Source: Paulinella micropora (taxonomy: Eukaryota; Cercozoa; Imbricatea; Euglyphida; Paulinellidae). From it: a stretch of DNA of 22,500 nucleotides. The first letter of the stretch is position 1, and each line of letters begins with the position of its first letter. The stretch is from contig WBZZ01006492.1 of assembly GCA_019918135.1 (NCBI GenBank), positions 1-22,500 on the forward strand, written 5' to 3'. Under the pieces are notes generated by a model, which worked only from the letters and a program-made list of their open reading frames with translations, ran no database searches and was not told where the DNA came from. The translations under genes and the position numbers were made by a program. Below, in pieces: positions 1-10,599 of this stretch.

Positions 1-1562
1 TAGGGGAGGGGGTTTCTACCCCTACCATACCCCCACCTTTTTTGTCAAGGGTTTGGAAAGGGGCGGGGCCCCTTCCATCGTAATACTGGCTTTCAGCATG
101 ATTAACAATGTGCTCGCCTGTGTCCTGTGTCGCTTCAAAGTCAAAGAATATGTATTGCTCTGACGGCGGTAAGATTTCTTTTTGGACTATTTCACATTGG
201 TGCTCAAGCGGTTTCACTAGTTTGCAATTTCGGCATTTCGCATATCCGCATTTGTGCTCATCCTTCTTTCTGTAATTAAGACCGCGCGATTTACATTTCG
301 CTTTAACACCGCAGTTTGTCGTCATGTGATTATTAAAGCATTCAGTGTTTGGAAACTTTCTATTACACTTCTCACATTCTTTCCACTGGCTCTTGTCATT
401 TATCCCCTTACATCCGTTGGTTTCACAGATACTACATTATGCTTCACAGGCGTGTCTTTTTTGGTATCCCCTTAGACACAACTCACAGAAGTTTTCCTTT
501 CCTATCATAGACTTCATGTTAGTTATGGCATCGTAAATGTCCTTCAGTCTTTAGAATGTAAAGGTTAGTTAGCCGTTCTCCATTCGCATCAAGTAGTTCT
601 GTTTTATAAATGATTTTGTCAGGGAATTCAACAATAACCAGATTGTATTTAATGTGATTAGCGAATGTATTAATTTCTGGTATTCCACACACATCATTAA
701 TGACCTTTGCTTCATCGTGTAAAGCCTCGGCCATTTCCTGCTGTATCTTTCGTCCTCGCATAATTTGCGAAAAATTTTGGTGTTTTTCAATTTTTGCTTT
801 TGCTACAAAGATTGCTCGTGCTAAGCATAAGTTATCGCTGTTTGTAATACAGATTACTCCTTTCTTTCTGTAAATATCCAATTTGTTCAAAACCTGTAGC
901 CTTGTCCCGCCCGTCGGCATTTTAACAGATTTCAATACAAATTTTAATTTATCAAAGTTTATTCCGTTCTCATCCATGTAAAGACTTTCGTTGCTTTGAA
1001 ATATTGCTGACAATCTTTCTAAAACTTTTTCAACAGAGATTTGATTAACTTTGTGTAAGCCTGTTGATACTTTTCCATAGTAATCAACAAACTCAATACC
1101 TAGGCTAACCTTATCTTGTTGTGCTTGTCGTTTTACAAAGTCGTTCAACACAATCTCAATAAATCTTATCACATCGCGCATCGTAAATGATCGGAAGTTG
1201 CCGTTAATCCTTACCGCATATCGGCTTTCATTTATTCCTAGTTCGTGTTCCTTGCTGTCGTCCCTTATGATATCATAATTACCATACCGCAACAAGTCTC
1301 TGTAATTTTCTTTCAGTTCTTTTTTCTCTTCAATCGTAGGTAAAGGTGGTGCTATTGGTATAGCATGGTGCTCAAAATACACCGCACCTCTTACTTGGTT
1401 CAAGTAGTTTTGGGCTGTCGGTGTATCAATTTTATACCCCCTTACCTTCGGTTTGATATATAGCACATCCCGACCCCTGACAGACTTGATTTCGTAATTT
1501 ATCTTATATATCCTTAATCTATCCAACCTGTAGACCTTGCCGTTATACGTGTGTGTCTCCAT
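1..1562 (-). pseudogene. polB: Polinton-type protein-primed DNA polymerase B, N-terminal half, frameshifted and cut by the window edge
   Basis: Seen: a 347-codon ORF (1562 down to 519) contains the motif DNLCLARAI near 815-842, typical of the region before the exonuclease domain in Polinton/Maverick PolB. At about 530 one extra base in a T run ends the frame. The next frame continues with a Cys/His-rich stretch (repeated CxxC pairs, about 220-500) and then FDFEATQD near 122-150, matching the Exo I motif of the 3'-5' exonuclease. An in-frame TAA lies at 437-439. Sequence 5' of about 75 becomes G-rich and stops resembling the family, so a second junction may lie there. The palm domain with its polymerase motifs is not in the window. 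Known: these enzymes replicate linear Polinton and Polinton-like virus genomes from a protein primer. Inference: this is a decayed endogenous copy. The ATG at 1562 is preceded by TATATATA at 1660-1667. Confidence 0.82.
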
Positions 1563-1657
1563 ATTTGATAATAGTATATCAAGGAAAATATAATTTTACA
1601 AAATTAAAATATTTGTCTGCCTCAATCGGTCGTCCCCTCGTGGCCTCGTGTGTGCCC

Positions 1658-1670
1658 CTATATATAAGGA
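1658..1670 (-). promoter_or_regulatory. TATA-like element upstream of the polB fragment
   Basis: TATATATA lies about 98 nt upstream of the polB ATG on the minus strand. Nearer the ATG, at 1565-1582, TTGATA and TATCAA form a perfect 6-bp inverted repeat around a 6-bp spacer, which could be a regulatory site. No gene reads rightward from here, so I assign the TATA to the minus strand. Its function is inferred only. Confidence 0.35.
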
Positions 1671-1740
1671 CCCTCCTTGTCTTTAAATGGAAATTCAGTG
1701 GTTTCCGCAGAATCAAAGTGGAAAGTCGTGATACTTGTCT

Positions 1741-1932
1741 TTAAATATGTGTTCCTCGTGATACTTCTTCCAATGCTTGCTCTTTTGATTTTTTCTTTCC
1801 GATACAGAAACTCTTACACATAACCTTTCCTCCTTCTCTCCATTGAACTTTTACCATTGGTCTCTTTTCGTTATTCTTTACCATAACACAACCTCTGGAC
1901 ATTCTAAATCTCTGAGTGTCTTCGTTTGTCAT
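1741..1932 (-). CDS. Small basic protein, unknown function
   Basis: An intact 63-codon ORF upstream of, and in the same direction as, the polymerase fragment. The product is rich in Lys, Arg and Met, with a VKVQWREGGK-like strand and a final EQALEEVSR helix. That arrangement vaguely recalls AP2-type DNA-binding folds (three strands and a helix), but I do not see enough to assign one. The ATG is preceded by CACATATAGG, similar to the TATA-next-to-ATG layout of the other AT-rich block. It is probably part of the left virus-like element. No homologue is recognised. Confidence 0.5.
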   Translation of the reverse strand: MTNEDTQRFRMSRGCVMVKNNEKRPMVKVQWREGGKVMCKSFCIGKKKSKEQALEEVSRGTHI

Positions 1933-2039
1933 CCTATATGTGTCTTTATTTTATTTATTTAAATAATAATTATTTAAAGGTAGCCTTTTTTCTTTCTTTT
2001 GTCTGTCTGTATTTGTTATAAATAGGAAGACGAAATAAC

Positions 2040-2870
2040 GAATAACGGCTCTTAGTGTGGTTTCTGTAGAGAAACTGCACTGAAGATCTGTCCTGAAGTG
2101 CGACCCTATACTACTTTAGTAGAGTTGAAACGTCGTGCAGAGGAGAATCTAACGAGCCAGTCAAAAACAGTAAAATGTCAACGGTAGTGGTTTTGGCATG
2201 TCATTAAAGTGCTCAGTCTGATAGCTTCCCCCCTCCCCCCCAGACCTAACGGTTGAGTAGAGTTGCGTACAGAATGAGTGACTAACGATAGGTCAGTGAC
2301 TTGTCTCCGTAAAATGAAAAGGAGAAAAGAGAAAGATATTTCTCTTTAAACATCAGAAGAAGATGAAAAAGAAGTGTGTTGATGTGTAGCGCATTGTAGA
2401 CTGAGATCAGCCGGGGCAGGATATCGGGATGCGGAGGCGGGACTGATCTCATTGAGGCGCAGTAGCGATTAGTTGATATCGGGGAGCTGACTTTGAGCCG
2501 TAGGAAACTAGGTGACCATGTATCGCACAGCCGAGATGAACCAAATTTAATGAACCAATTATGCCATGCCGATATAGTCACTGAGGTGTTCAGGTTCGAT
2601 GAGAATGATCTTTGATCTGCATGCATAAGAGGAGATCAAGGACTTACAGGATACTCTGGTCGTGGCGTAGCTTGACTAGGGACGATGGCGGACCAAGTGG
2701 GAAAAGCGCTGGGCTGTGGCGGGTGAAGCCGGTACGATAAGTAAAACCCACTTGAGATTGTTGATGTCACTATTCCTTTGATTTTGCCTGCTTACCTTTC
2801 TGGAAGATGTGCAGTGGGAAGGATTCGCCGAGATGAAAGGGAATCGAAGACATTTAAGAACGTTGGCAGG
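2040..2870. other. Stretch 3' of the retrotransposon, possible LTR/UTR remnant
   Basis: No convincing gene is seen. Composition shifts at about 2,040 from the AT-rich virus-like block to balanced sequence, and the stretch runs up to the 3' end of the gypsy pol reading frame at about 2,874 on the minus strand. Its position fits a 3' UTR plus LTR. The opposite LTR is absent from the window, so this cannot be proved by matching ends. A 114-codon minus ORF at 2282-2626 looks like chance. Confidence 0.3.
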
Positions 2871-2873
2871 AAG

Positions 2874-3131
2874 TCAGCCTTTGTCTTTGTTGTTCTTATG
2901 AGAGCGCCACTCGATGTGGCGATGAACGACGTGATCGTTGGCGGTGTCGAAGAGGAGGAGCTTCCAGGTAGCTAAGGGATTGCCCCAGCGCTGGATAGTG
3001 GATTTGTCCTTCGTGTCTTCGTAGATGGGACGGAAGAGAGGGTTCTTGTCCAAGGTCGTACAGAGCTGGTGAACTACGAGGTCGTTTTCCTCGTTCTCTG
3101 GATCCTCATCCAAAACGATGCCAAGTTTAAT
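2874..3131 (-). pseudogene. C-terminal tail of the gypsy polyprotein
   Basis: The frame continues unchanged past the TAG at 3132-3134 for about 85 codons, including a motif RWGNPLATWKLL, before the next stop. The W..P..TW spacing loosely recalls the chromodomain-type or tail modules at the end of gypsy polyproteins, but I would not call a chromodomain. The single in-frame stop suggests a CAG or similar codon mutated to TAG. Confidence 0.6.
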
Positions 3132-4949
3132 CTAATCGCGGTCGATGAATGCAACGACTTCACCGATGGTGTAGTTGACTGAGTCGTCATCGTAATCATC
3201 TACTGCGACCGTGTTGAGCGGGGCGACGCCATCAGTGGGTGCAGTATAAGGGGCAAGGTGTGAGCGGTCGATGCGTTTCAATACCTTGTTGGTCTTGAGG
3301 TGACGCAGCTTGAAGCAGTTGGAGCTGACCTGCTCAACGATGGTGTAGGGACAGTCAAACTGGAGAAAGGAAGAGGCAGGAATGCCTTGTTTGGAAGGCT
3401 TGGGGCGGTAGACGGAGACTGTGTCGCATACTTTCCATTCATTGACATCCTTGCGGCTGCCTTTGTTCTTTTGAGCGACGTACCGGGCGCGGGTAACGGT
3501 GGTGTACGCGCTGACGTAGGCTATGACAGCGGTGCGGGCGCTGTTCAGCAGGGCGATCTGTTCGGCCGACTGTATTGACAGTGTAGGTGAGGCGTCGAGC
3601 GCGGCGCTGGAGGCGGCGGCGCGGGCATTGACAATCTCCGGCGAATCGAAAAAGTCCAACGTGCAGCGGGGCTTGCGGGCGATCATTCTTTCAAAGGCGG
3701 TAGTGCCGGTCGCTGTAGATACATATGTGTTCTGAGCGAAGGAGAAGGGATGATGCTGGGCCAGTTGGTCTTTTCTGCCTTGGGGAAAGACTGGATGGCC
3801 GTGCAGATGGCCCTGTGGCGGCATTCGACGTAGCCGAGTTGATGATGCGAGTAGGGCGCGGTGGTGAGCCATTCGAGGCCGGCTACGCTGCAAAATCGTT
3901 TGGCCAACGTTCCAACGAAAGAACTATGGTAATCGGAGAAGATGGATTCCGGAAAACCAAAGATGTAGGCCCACCGGTTGAGGATGAGTTCGACTGTTTC
4001 TTACGCGGACGTGGAGATACACTAGATAAATTGGAGGAATCCCGGGAAAAAATCGACGATGGTCAGTATGTACTGAGAGGCGACGCCAGGGATGCCGATG
4101 TGAACATGGTCGAGACCGATGCCCTTTCCTTGATGTGTCCACGTGAGCAATGAGTAGCGGCCGTGGTTAAGGGTCAGGCGGGCGTGGACCAGTTGGCAAA
4201 AGTGGCAGTCACGGAGGGCGGCAAGGACATCAAGGTGCATGACATCCGTACCGTCGGTGCGGAACCAGACGTAGCGCCCCCTAATGAAAGGGACGAGCGT
4301 CGGCGCTTTGGCATGGTTCTGCATGAGATGGGCGTAGTGATAAGAGGGCGGCGCAGCTCCTCTGGGACGTAAACCTTAACGGAAGACTGATCGGGGTCAA
4401 TGGTGACAGCGATGCCTTGTCGGAGGGTCAGCTCGGCGGAGCCGGCGAAGACGGATATAACGGCGTCAGTCCAGAGAGGGGCAGTGAGATCGTATTGTCG
4501 TTGCGAGTTGATGATCTGTTGGCGTGTGACGCGCTGCGCGTGCGATGTGGCGACGAGAGGATAGATGTAATGTTGCTCCATACCAAGTCCGTGGACGAGC
4601 CAGACGAGGTTGTCGTCGAAGAACAAGATCTTGCGACACTGTTGAACGACAACGATCTTCTGTGGAAGGGTATCATCGGGGACCCAGTGGACCAAGTCCT
4701 GAGGCATGAGCAGTGCGAAAGGTTTGCGAAGAGCGAACATATCGCGGGCAACCATCGGGGAGTGTTCAGCGGAGGGAATGACGATGGCCAAGTCCCATGG
4801 GGCTTGAATGCTACGCAGAGTGGGGCCGCCGCGGAGGATCCGACAAGAGAGGGACTTGAGACGGGTATTCAGAGCCGCGTGCGTACCTTCAACTGCTAAC
4901 CAGAGGGTAGAGCCTGCTCGGGGTGCCGGAATGGTGGATAAGAGCTGGA
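3132..4949 (-). pseudogene. gypsy integrase with HHCC finger and DDE core
   Basis: The spacer after RNase H is followed by HLMQNH...CHFCQ near 4,210-4,330, the HHCC zinc finger. The DDE core shows GIGLDHVHIG and TIVDFF (first Asp, about 4,050-4,110), FSDYHSSFVG (second Asp, about 3,915-3,950) and GYVECRHR (Glu, about 3,825-3,850). The C-terminal region includes a typical gypsy core-to-tail stretch around CDTVSVYRPKPSKQG. At least three frame changes (about 4,300, 4,022 and 3,900) and a stop at 4,022 disrupt it. The ORF ends at a TAG at 3,132. Confidence 0.85.
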
Positions 4950-5514
4950 GAGTCGCCTCGGCTTCGCCAATCAGGGTGGGCTGGCCGGGGGCGATGCAGG
5001 GGGCACGTGACAGACCGTCGGGGAGTTGGTTTTGTTTACCGGGGAGATATTCGACTTTGAATCGAATCGTCTGAAGGTGCTCCAAGACCCAGTTGACAAC
5101 CATGAGGCTGCGAGCGTGCCATAGCCACAAGAGGGGCCGGTGGTCGGTGACGATGGTGAGTTCGTGATCGCTGGCATCAATATACTAGCGGCATTGTTGG
5201 ATACCATAAATGACGCCGTAGGCTTCACGAACGTAGGTCGCCCATTGTGTCTGCGTGTCGGTGAGCTTCTGGGAAAAGTACTGAATGACCGGAGCGTTGC
5301 ACTCTGGGCCATTGTGAAGTGCGCCGCCAATGCCGACCTGGCTTGCATCCGTCCGGAGGTAGAGTCGTTGTGACGGCTCATACTTCACCAGAATAGGGAG
5401 CGTAGTGAGGACACGGCGGAGCTTCCTCATGCATTTCCGCTCATCTCGGGTCAGGTAAGGGGCACCGGATGGCTGAGCGTGAGTGGACTTGAGAAGATTG
5501 GTCAAGGGTGCCAC
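4950..5514 (-). pseudogene. gypsy RNase H domain
   Basis: PLTNLLK at the start, then LRTDASQVGIGGAL (the RNase H entry strand with its first catalytic Asp), then PVIQYFSQKL and a region around WATYVREAYGVIYGI. The frame breaks near 5,185. It resumes in another frame from 5,130 with FKVEYLPGKQNQLPDGLSR, the usual end of the domain (canonical form ...PGKxNxxADxLSR). The family assignment is secure; the break is seen directly. Confidence 0.85.
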
Positions 5515-5830
5515 TAATCGGGAGTAGTCAGGGATATGGGCCTAGATGAAGTTGGTCACACCCTAGACTGAACGGACTTCGGAAGCGTTGGATGTGTCAG
5601 CCAGTTGAGGATGGCGTCGACCTTGGAAGTATCCGCGGCGATACCTTTCTTGCTGCAGCGCTTGCCCAAAATGTTGAGTTCACGGTAGCCTAAGCGTAGT
5701 TTCCGGGCCGATCCATGAAGGCCGAAGTCTCACATAGCTTGAAAGATGCATCGGAGCTCGCGACGATGGGTATCGAAGTCGTTGGAGCCGTCTGTGACGT
5801 CGTCGTGGTAGGCCGAAGCGGATCTATTCC
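5515..5830 (-). pseudogene. gypsy reverse transcriptase C-terminal part
   Basis: Translation from about 5,812 starts with AYHDDV, corresponding to the YxDD catalytic box (second residue H instead of the usual L or V). It continues with the thumb/connection features of gypsy RT: a GYRELNILG strand, SKKGI, and a KVDAILNW helix. Three in-frame stops are visible: a TGA after the CIFQAM helix (about 5,733), a TAG near 5,563 and a TAG near 5,542. The fingers and palm N-terminal to YxDD are absent, so this is a truncation and not only point decay. Confidence 0.85.
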
Positions 5831-6430
5831 AAAGTCCAAGTGGTTGACGGACTTGTCAATAGTTTTTTATGTTCCCTAATAAAAAATAAGGGGACTTCCA
5901 AAAGTTTTTATTTTTTATAAAAGGTTGGACAGGTTGGACTTATTGAAAAATAGATAATAGTAAGAAGAAAAAGATTAAAATTATTGAAATTAATTAACAA
6001 AAAAGTGTCAGACCTTTAAAATTTGAAGTAGGACAGAGTAGGACAGGTAGGAAACATTATTAAATAAAAAAATCCTTCTCTCTCACTTGCTCTTTAATTG
6101 CTCATATGACCCTCTGAAAAATACCAGGGGCCGGTCTCGGTCTGGTCGTACGGTTTTGCAGAGTTTGCATAGATTATTAAAATTGTGAGATTTTCATTTC
6201 CAATCGTTTTATATTATTAATTCTAGTAATAATTACGCAAAAACAACTTAATATCATCAGTAAACATTCAGTTTTACTCCGCATCATTGCATGACACATC
6301 TTATTCCTACTGCGCGCAAGTGAACCCAATCACGCGCCGTGTTCTATGGAAATCCTATGTTGCTGGCTGCATATTACTACGTAGTACTTGCTTTCATGGC
6401 ATTTTTGAATAATTCAATAAACAAAATCAA
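5831..6430. other. AT-rich spacer, no gene seen
   Basis: About 600 bp of AT-rich sequence between the truncated retrotransposon and the next gene. It holds short inverted AT stretches around 5,870-5,930 (TAAAAAATA and TATTTTTTAT flanking GGGGACTTCC) and a tandem AGTAGGACAG-like motif near 6,030-6,050. No ORF with coding character was found on either strand. Base composition resembles the virus-like blocks, so it may be flanking sequence of one of them. Confidence 0.4.
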
Positions 6431-6710
6431 TAATTGATTTATTTTATGATAGTCATTGCGTCTGGTGCCACTTGAACACGCATAGTCCACGCCCCCGTAC
6501 CGCACTGCCCCACCCGCGCCATCTTCGCATGCCCTAGGCATTCCTCGCATTCGTGCGCTCCAGAATCACGAATATTCTTTGAAAATGCAATTAAATCAAA
6601 TACTCTGAATATATATTGCTGTTTGCTGCACAACCCCGCTCGGGGCGCCACTTAGCGGCCAGCCGACACGCAGTCCGATTTCCCATCCCGTCAGTCAGCC
6701 CAAGTCTTAC

Positions 6711-6790
6711 CTCATGTCGGGGATCGTTTGCAACACAAACAACACTATAAAATGCGATGAAAACAGGAAAAAAGGGATACAATCATTACC
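6711..6790 (-). other. Possible micro-exon downstream of the SAP/zinc-finger gene
   Basis: On the minus strand a donor-like GAGGAAG|GTAATG (exon end 6790), an acceptor TTTTATAG| (next exon start 6744) and a donor CATGAG|GTAAGAC (exon end 6711) define a 45-nt intron and a 34-nt exon. A Cys-containing short ORF (HECEECLGH...) lies just after, near 6,540-6,580. These could be 3' exons or an alternative end of the upstream gene. No reading frame is confirmed. Confidence 0.25.
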
Positions 6791-6946
6791 TTCCTCAAAC
6801 CCTCCTCACATTGCGCCACTTTGCGGCCGTACAGTGACTCCCGGCGCCCGGCGCCACCGACCTACCCCATAGCCAGCCCTGCCGACCTAAACCAAAAAAA
6901 GCTGCTTACTTCAACGCTGATCATTTGCGGATTGTTACACTTTAAA

Positions 6947-9767
6947 TCAGATGTACTCCTCATCTTCTTCCTCCGATCCAGTCTGCCCCCCTCCGCAAAG
7001 CTCGCATCCCTCACAACCATCGCTGCCCGGCGGAGGCCCTTTGTTTTCAAACTGGCAATACTGACAAGTCCACACGCCACCCACGTCGACAGCCGCTCGC
7101 TCCTCCTCCTCCTCCTCCTCTTCCACTTCCTCCTCCTCGTCCTCCTCTTGCCATGCTTCGTCCTCGCCTTCCTCCGCGTCGGACTCCGCGTAGTTGACTT
7201 GCGCTGCCGCCCGCCTGGGCTTTTTTGCGCTACGCACTACCGCAGGCTGATTGGCACGCTTGCGCTTTTGCGCTCCCTTCTTCGCGCCCTTCTTCGCGCC
7301 CTTCTTCGCGCCCTTCTTCGCGCCCTCCTTGTTCGCTGGTACGGCGTCCTCCAACCGCTGCCTAAGTACCTCCACTTTGCCATCAGTGGACAGGCCCAAG
7401 TTACCCAGAAGTTCTCCGAGAGCTTCCTTGTTGAGGTCCCTAAACCTCCCCTTTGCCTTTTTCTTGCGCGCTCTCCTATTGCGCCCAAGGGCGTCGAAGT
7501 AAGCAAATTTTTCGTCGTCGTCCATCCCGTCAGTGGCTCCGGACCGGACATGGACTGCGGGCGCTAGCCCCCCAACCCGACGCCTCGCTGAATGGCACCT
7601 CTCACCTTTCTTGTGTGCGGGGCAAGGTTTCATGAAATGCTGCGTGCACTTCTCGCACCTTTTGCCCCCGGCATCCTTGTCTTGCCGCATATCGACTATG
7701 ACCCGGTCTTTGAATTCCACGTCGCTATGAAATGCACCATAGGCAATGCCAGGCGTGAATACCTTGTCGTCGTTGTCGTCTTTCTTGTAGTATACCCACA
7801 CGCAACTCGCGCAAATGCCAGGACGTCAGCTTCCGGGGGTTGACTGGATTCCTCTTCGCCCACTCTTCGATTACATCCGCGTCATGCCCATAGTACCGGT
7901 GATACTCGTATCCTGCACCCGCCGCCGACTGCAACCAATCCTCCACGAATTCAAACGGCCTGCCCTGCTCCATCTGATCCTTGAAAAAAACATCTGAATG
8001 CATGGATTTAACCCCGTCGCAGGGGTTATAGGAGTGATAGACGCACAGCATGTCGGAGCGCAACTCAACACCATACTTCTCCTTGTACCTGGACAGCAAG
8101 CTAACAAATTGCGAACATGTACGCAAACAAAGTATTAAGACTCAGCAAAGATGCAGTCATAATTCTGGAAATCTCCTCCACCATCGCCTGTTCGAATACC
8201 GGGACCGGGGAGACCGGAGATCTCTCCACTCCCTCCTTGCCCTTCGCTTCTCAGGTGATAGTCCCACGTATCGCGTTGTTGCACTGGAATGCTCACATCG
8301 CATGATGTTATGAACGTATTTGTACTGCAATTCCCCGTCCGTCCGCCGGGTGACAATAGTGAATACTAAATCATTCATCTTCGTCCCGTTCTCAGAGTAC
8401 CATGATATGTAATCTTGGTACACTACGTACGCGCCGGACCCCGGCTCCAGTGCATCGATTTCGGTTTGTATGTGGCTGCGAGCACAAAAAAGCAAATGTT
8501 TGCAGTCATTCTAAAACAAAAAACATACCTGCGCTGTACCTGATACTGGTCATCGTGACGCTGGCACTTAGCGACTTTGCTTCTTAGTTTGCGGATCTCT
8601 TTTGGCAGTTTTCGCATCCCTTTCGCCCTGTTCCAACCGTGTAAGCTCCTCCTTCCACTTCTCCCAATTATCGTGCCATTTGCACGGAACAGTTTTCGAC
8701 ACGCATCGGAAAAATACTTCCTGCTCCTGGAGAATACTTGCTACTGTCGGACGGCTGCGGGGTCGGTAAAAATGATGGCAGACATCACTGCTGCCTGGCT
8801 GCACGCACTTTCCCTCGCAAAGCATGGCCTGCGCGTTGTCTGTTACCCACTTACCACTGTTCATATTTTCTATCAATTTGCGCCAACCTCCCGATTCGCT
8901 ACACAATCGCTTGTAAATGTTGGGGTGTGCGTCGGTTCTGTAGCAGTCATGAAAAGAATCTAGGTTGCCGTACCAGAATGCTGCGTTCGAACCAGACTTC
9001 GCCCCCAAATGTTCTTTGACGTAATCGGCAGTGATTTGCTTTTCAAGCGGCGTGACTTTGTCGCGGTGTGCACCAATCATGACCTCCTGAGTGAAAATGT
9101 CCTGCTTCTCAGGCTTTCTACCTGCCTGCAAATCTGCCTTCACCTTCTTTACTGCAGCTGCGGCATTTCTCGCATATCGGTCGCTTACGTTCTGGAAAAA
9201 ATCATGGACCTGCTTCGCAGTCATTAGACCACGAAGCTTTCCTACTATTGCCTGCTTATGAGCTGATTTCTTTGGCAAACTTTCTACCATTGACTTCACT
9301 GCTTGCGCCGCCGCAGCCTGTGCCTGGTTCTGCGCAAACGCAGCCGCGACTTTGGGAAACCTCTGCTGCCCCTCTTTAGACAACAAAAGCTGCTCCAACC
9401 CCTCATCATCAACGAGCACGTCCAGCCCGCTTGTTGGCCTGATACTTTCTGCTTTTTTCCAGCCTCTTGGCATGCTTGGGGTCCACTGTCGTCTCATCAA
9501 TGCGCTGTCTGGAATGAGTGCTCCCAGGCGTACTGAAATCGTCACTAAAGGTGCTGCCGGTTGGTGAAGATGAGGTACCAGTGGTGGAGAATGCAGGCCG
9601 CTGTGATCGTCAGATTTGGCAAGACCCCTGGCATGCACAAGCTCGTTATTGTTTGTTTGCGTGTGCTCTCAACAGATGGACCTTGTTCTGTCGGCTCTCT
9701 CTCGTGCAAGGCGCAAAACTTCAAAATTTACTTCTGAATTGGAAGATAGTCCAGTCAGAAAAGACAT
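6947..9767 (-). CDS. Spliced, frameshifted gene: transposase-like middle, SAP domain, zinc finger
   Basis: Starts best at the ATG at 9767 (MSFLTGLSSNSE...). A second segment (about 9610-8530) is a helical, charged region with a Cys/His group (CEGKC...CHHF, then C...C..W). A GT...AG intron at 8480-8532 joins frames exactly: exon ending CAGCGCAG, donor GTATGT, acceptor GCTCGCAG, next exon starting CCACATAC. The following exon reads AYVVYQDYISWYSENGTKMN; a later one (from about 8,105) reads CVYHSYNPCDG. This layout recalls DDE-type transposases of unnamed eukaryotic families, but that is only a resemblance. The end has a SAP-like helix pair (about 7,345-7,450), a GAKK repeat, an acidic run, and a RanBP2-type finger (WTCQYCQFEN...CELCG) before the stop at 6947. 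Single-base frame changes near 9,415, 8,600 and 7,825 and an unresolved junction near 8,130-8,290 mean it may be a pseudogene. Confidence 0.55.
7275..7322 (-). repeat. 12-bp tandem repeat encoding GAKK
   Basis: Four exact copies of CCCTTCTTCGCG (plus-strand sense) encode a basic Gly-Ala-Lys-Lys repeat in the minus-strand SAP/zinc-finger protein. A fifth copy is partly degenerate. Lys/Ala-rich repeats like this are common in nucleic-acid-binding tails of histone H1 type. Confidence 0.85.
8480..8532 (-). other. 53-nt GT-AG intron
   Basis: Donor AG|GTATGT and acceptor GCTCGCAG on the minus strand. Removing the segment fuses the upstream frame (ending DDQYQVQR) with the downstream frame (HIQTEIDALEPGSG) without a phase error, and the interior is T-rich. 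Size and consensus match the short introns of the gene at 20.6-21.8 kb, which supports a nuclear eukaryotic origin. Confidence 0.75.
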
Positions 9768-10168
9768 TTTGCTACTTTGGCTGAAAAAAAAAAGCATTCG
9801 CAAAACGGAAAAAGAAAACATAGCTACCGCGCGAAGACGCCCGATTCAGATCTCTGAAGCAATTATGAACCACTCGTCCTGAGAAAAAAATCACGATTAT
9901 ATGATGCATGACACTGTCGAGACGCAAGCAGTATACGAATACCAGAATCATCGTTTTTCCTGCTCCACAGGAGACGAACACCCTGTTCAAAAGTGAAAAG
10001 CGGGTGCACCAAGGATCACACGGCCCAACCGGAAAATCGCGGCAGTTCAGTGGCAATTGCCTATTTAAGTGGAATTTGGTGCAAAATTTTCACAACTTGT
10101 TCAACTTGGAAAACCAACGCGCGAAGTCTCCCTCTGACTCGATCTGCATTCAGTAAGTACTTGATTAC
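9768..10168. promoter_or_regulatory. Divergent intergenic region
   Basis: About 400 bp separates the minus-strand gene starting at 9767 from the plus-strand ORF starting at 10169. It contains a TATA-like CTATTTAAG at 10061-10069 and a donor-like CA|GTAAGT at 10151-10158 in the plus direction, which could end a non-coding first exon. A shared divergent promoter is an inference. Confidence 0.35.
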
Positions 10169-10567
10169 ATGGTTGTTTCGGTCGAGACCATCCAAACCTA
10201 CCGTGTGGAACGCGAGGGGCGTGTCCAACGTATCTTTGGTCGGGTTAACAATGAAGAAATATGGGAGTTGTTGCAGGATTGCGATATTGCCCCCAAAGTC
10301 ACTCTCCTGTACTATGGTTTCCCAAGTCCAGACCCGACTGCAAAAGCTTGGGATGCTGACAAGGTCTTGAGTAACAGGGTCTATAGGTATGCTCCCATGG
10401 GAAAAAGCGGCAAGTTTAAGTGCGTAATGGAGAGAAAACCATTTGACGCTAAGCGGGAGGTAGCAGAAGGCACGCGAAGTAAACGTATCCGACCACAGAC
10501 TGAACAAAGGCGTCTCCCACGTGGAAGCCCCCTTCACAAAAGAAGTCTGCCACATCAGAGACAAAGG
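10169..10567 (+). CDS. Hypothetical protein, first coding exon of a broken gene
   Basis: A clear coding-like stretch from ATG 10169: charged, with Trp and Tyr well spread (for example NNEEIWELLQDCD and LLYYGFPSPDP), then an Arg/Lys-rich end (RSKRIRPQTEQRR). I prefer this strand to the overlapping minus ORF at 10061-10564, whose product is hydrophobic and unlike a normal protein. Coding character ends near 10,567 at a donor-like ACAAAG|GTTTTT followed by T and G runs. Past this point the frame runs into the repeat array and stops at 10,732, so the rest is not genuine coding. The 3' exons were not found. I do not recognise the family. Confidence 0.5.
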
Positions 10568-10599
10568 TTTTTTTATTATTTACTTATTCTTTTTTTTTT

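Larger units (their letters stand above)
2874..5830 (-). mobile_element. Ty3/gypsy LTR retrotransposon, 5'-truncated and decayed
   Basis: One reading direction carries, in family order, the end of the reverse transcriptase, RNase H, the HHCC zinc-binding part and DDE core of integrase, and a C-terminal tail. RT-RNaseH-INT order is diagnostic of Ty3/gypsy (Metaviridae) rather than copia. Gag, protease and the front of RT are missing: homology begins just before the YxDD box at about 5,810 and sequence changes at about 5,830. Several stops and frameshifts make it non-functional. GC content is well above that of the virus-like blocks on both sides. Confidence 0.88.

Noticed and set aside
3300..5074. 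Several plus-strand ORFs of 70-160 codons
   Set aside because: All are antisense to the recognisable gypsy integrase, RNase H and tail on the minus strand.
6821..7567. 248-codon plus-strand ORF rich in Leu and Ala
   Set aside because: It is antisense to the acidic, Lys-rich minus-strand protein with recognisable SAP and zinc-finger parts; its Leu runs are the complement of Glu/Lys codons.
10061..10564. 167-codon minus-strand ORF opposite the plus-strand gene at 10169
   Set aside because: The plus strand gives a charged, well-mixed protein over the same bases; the minus product is hydrophobic and looks like a shadow.
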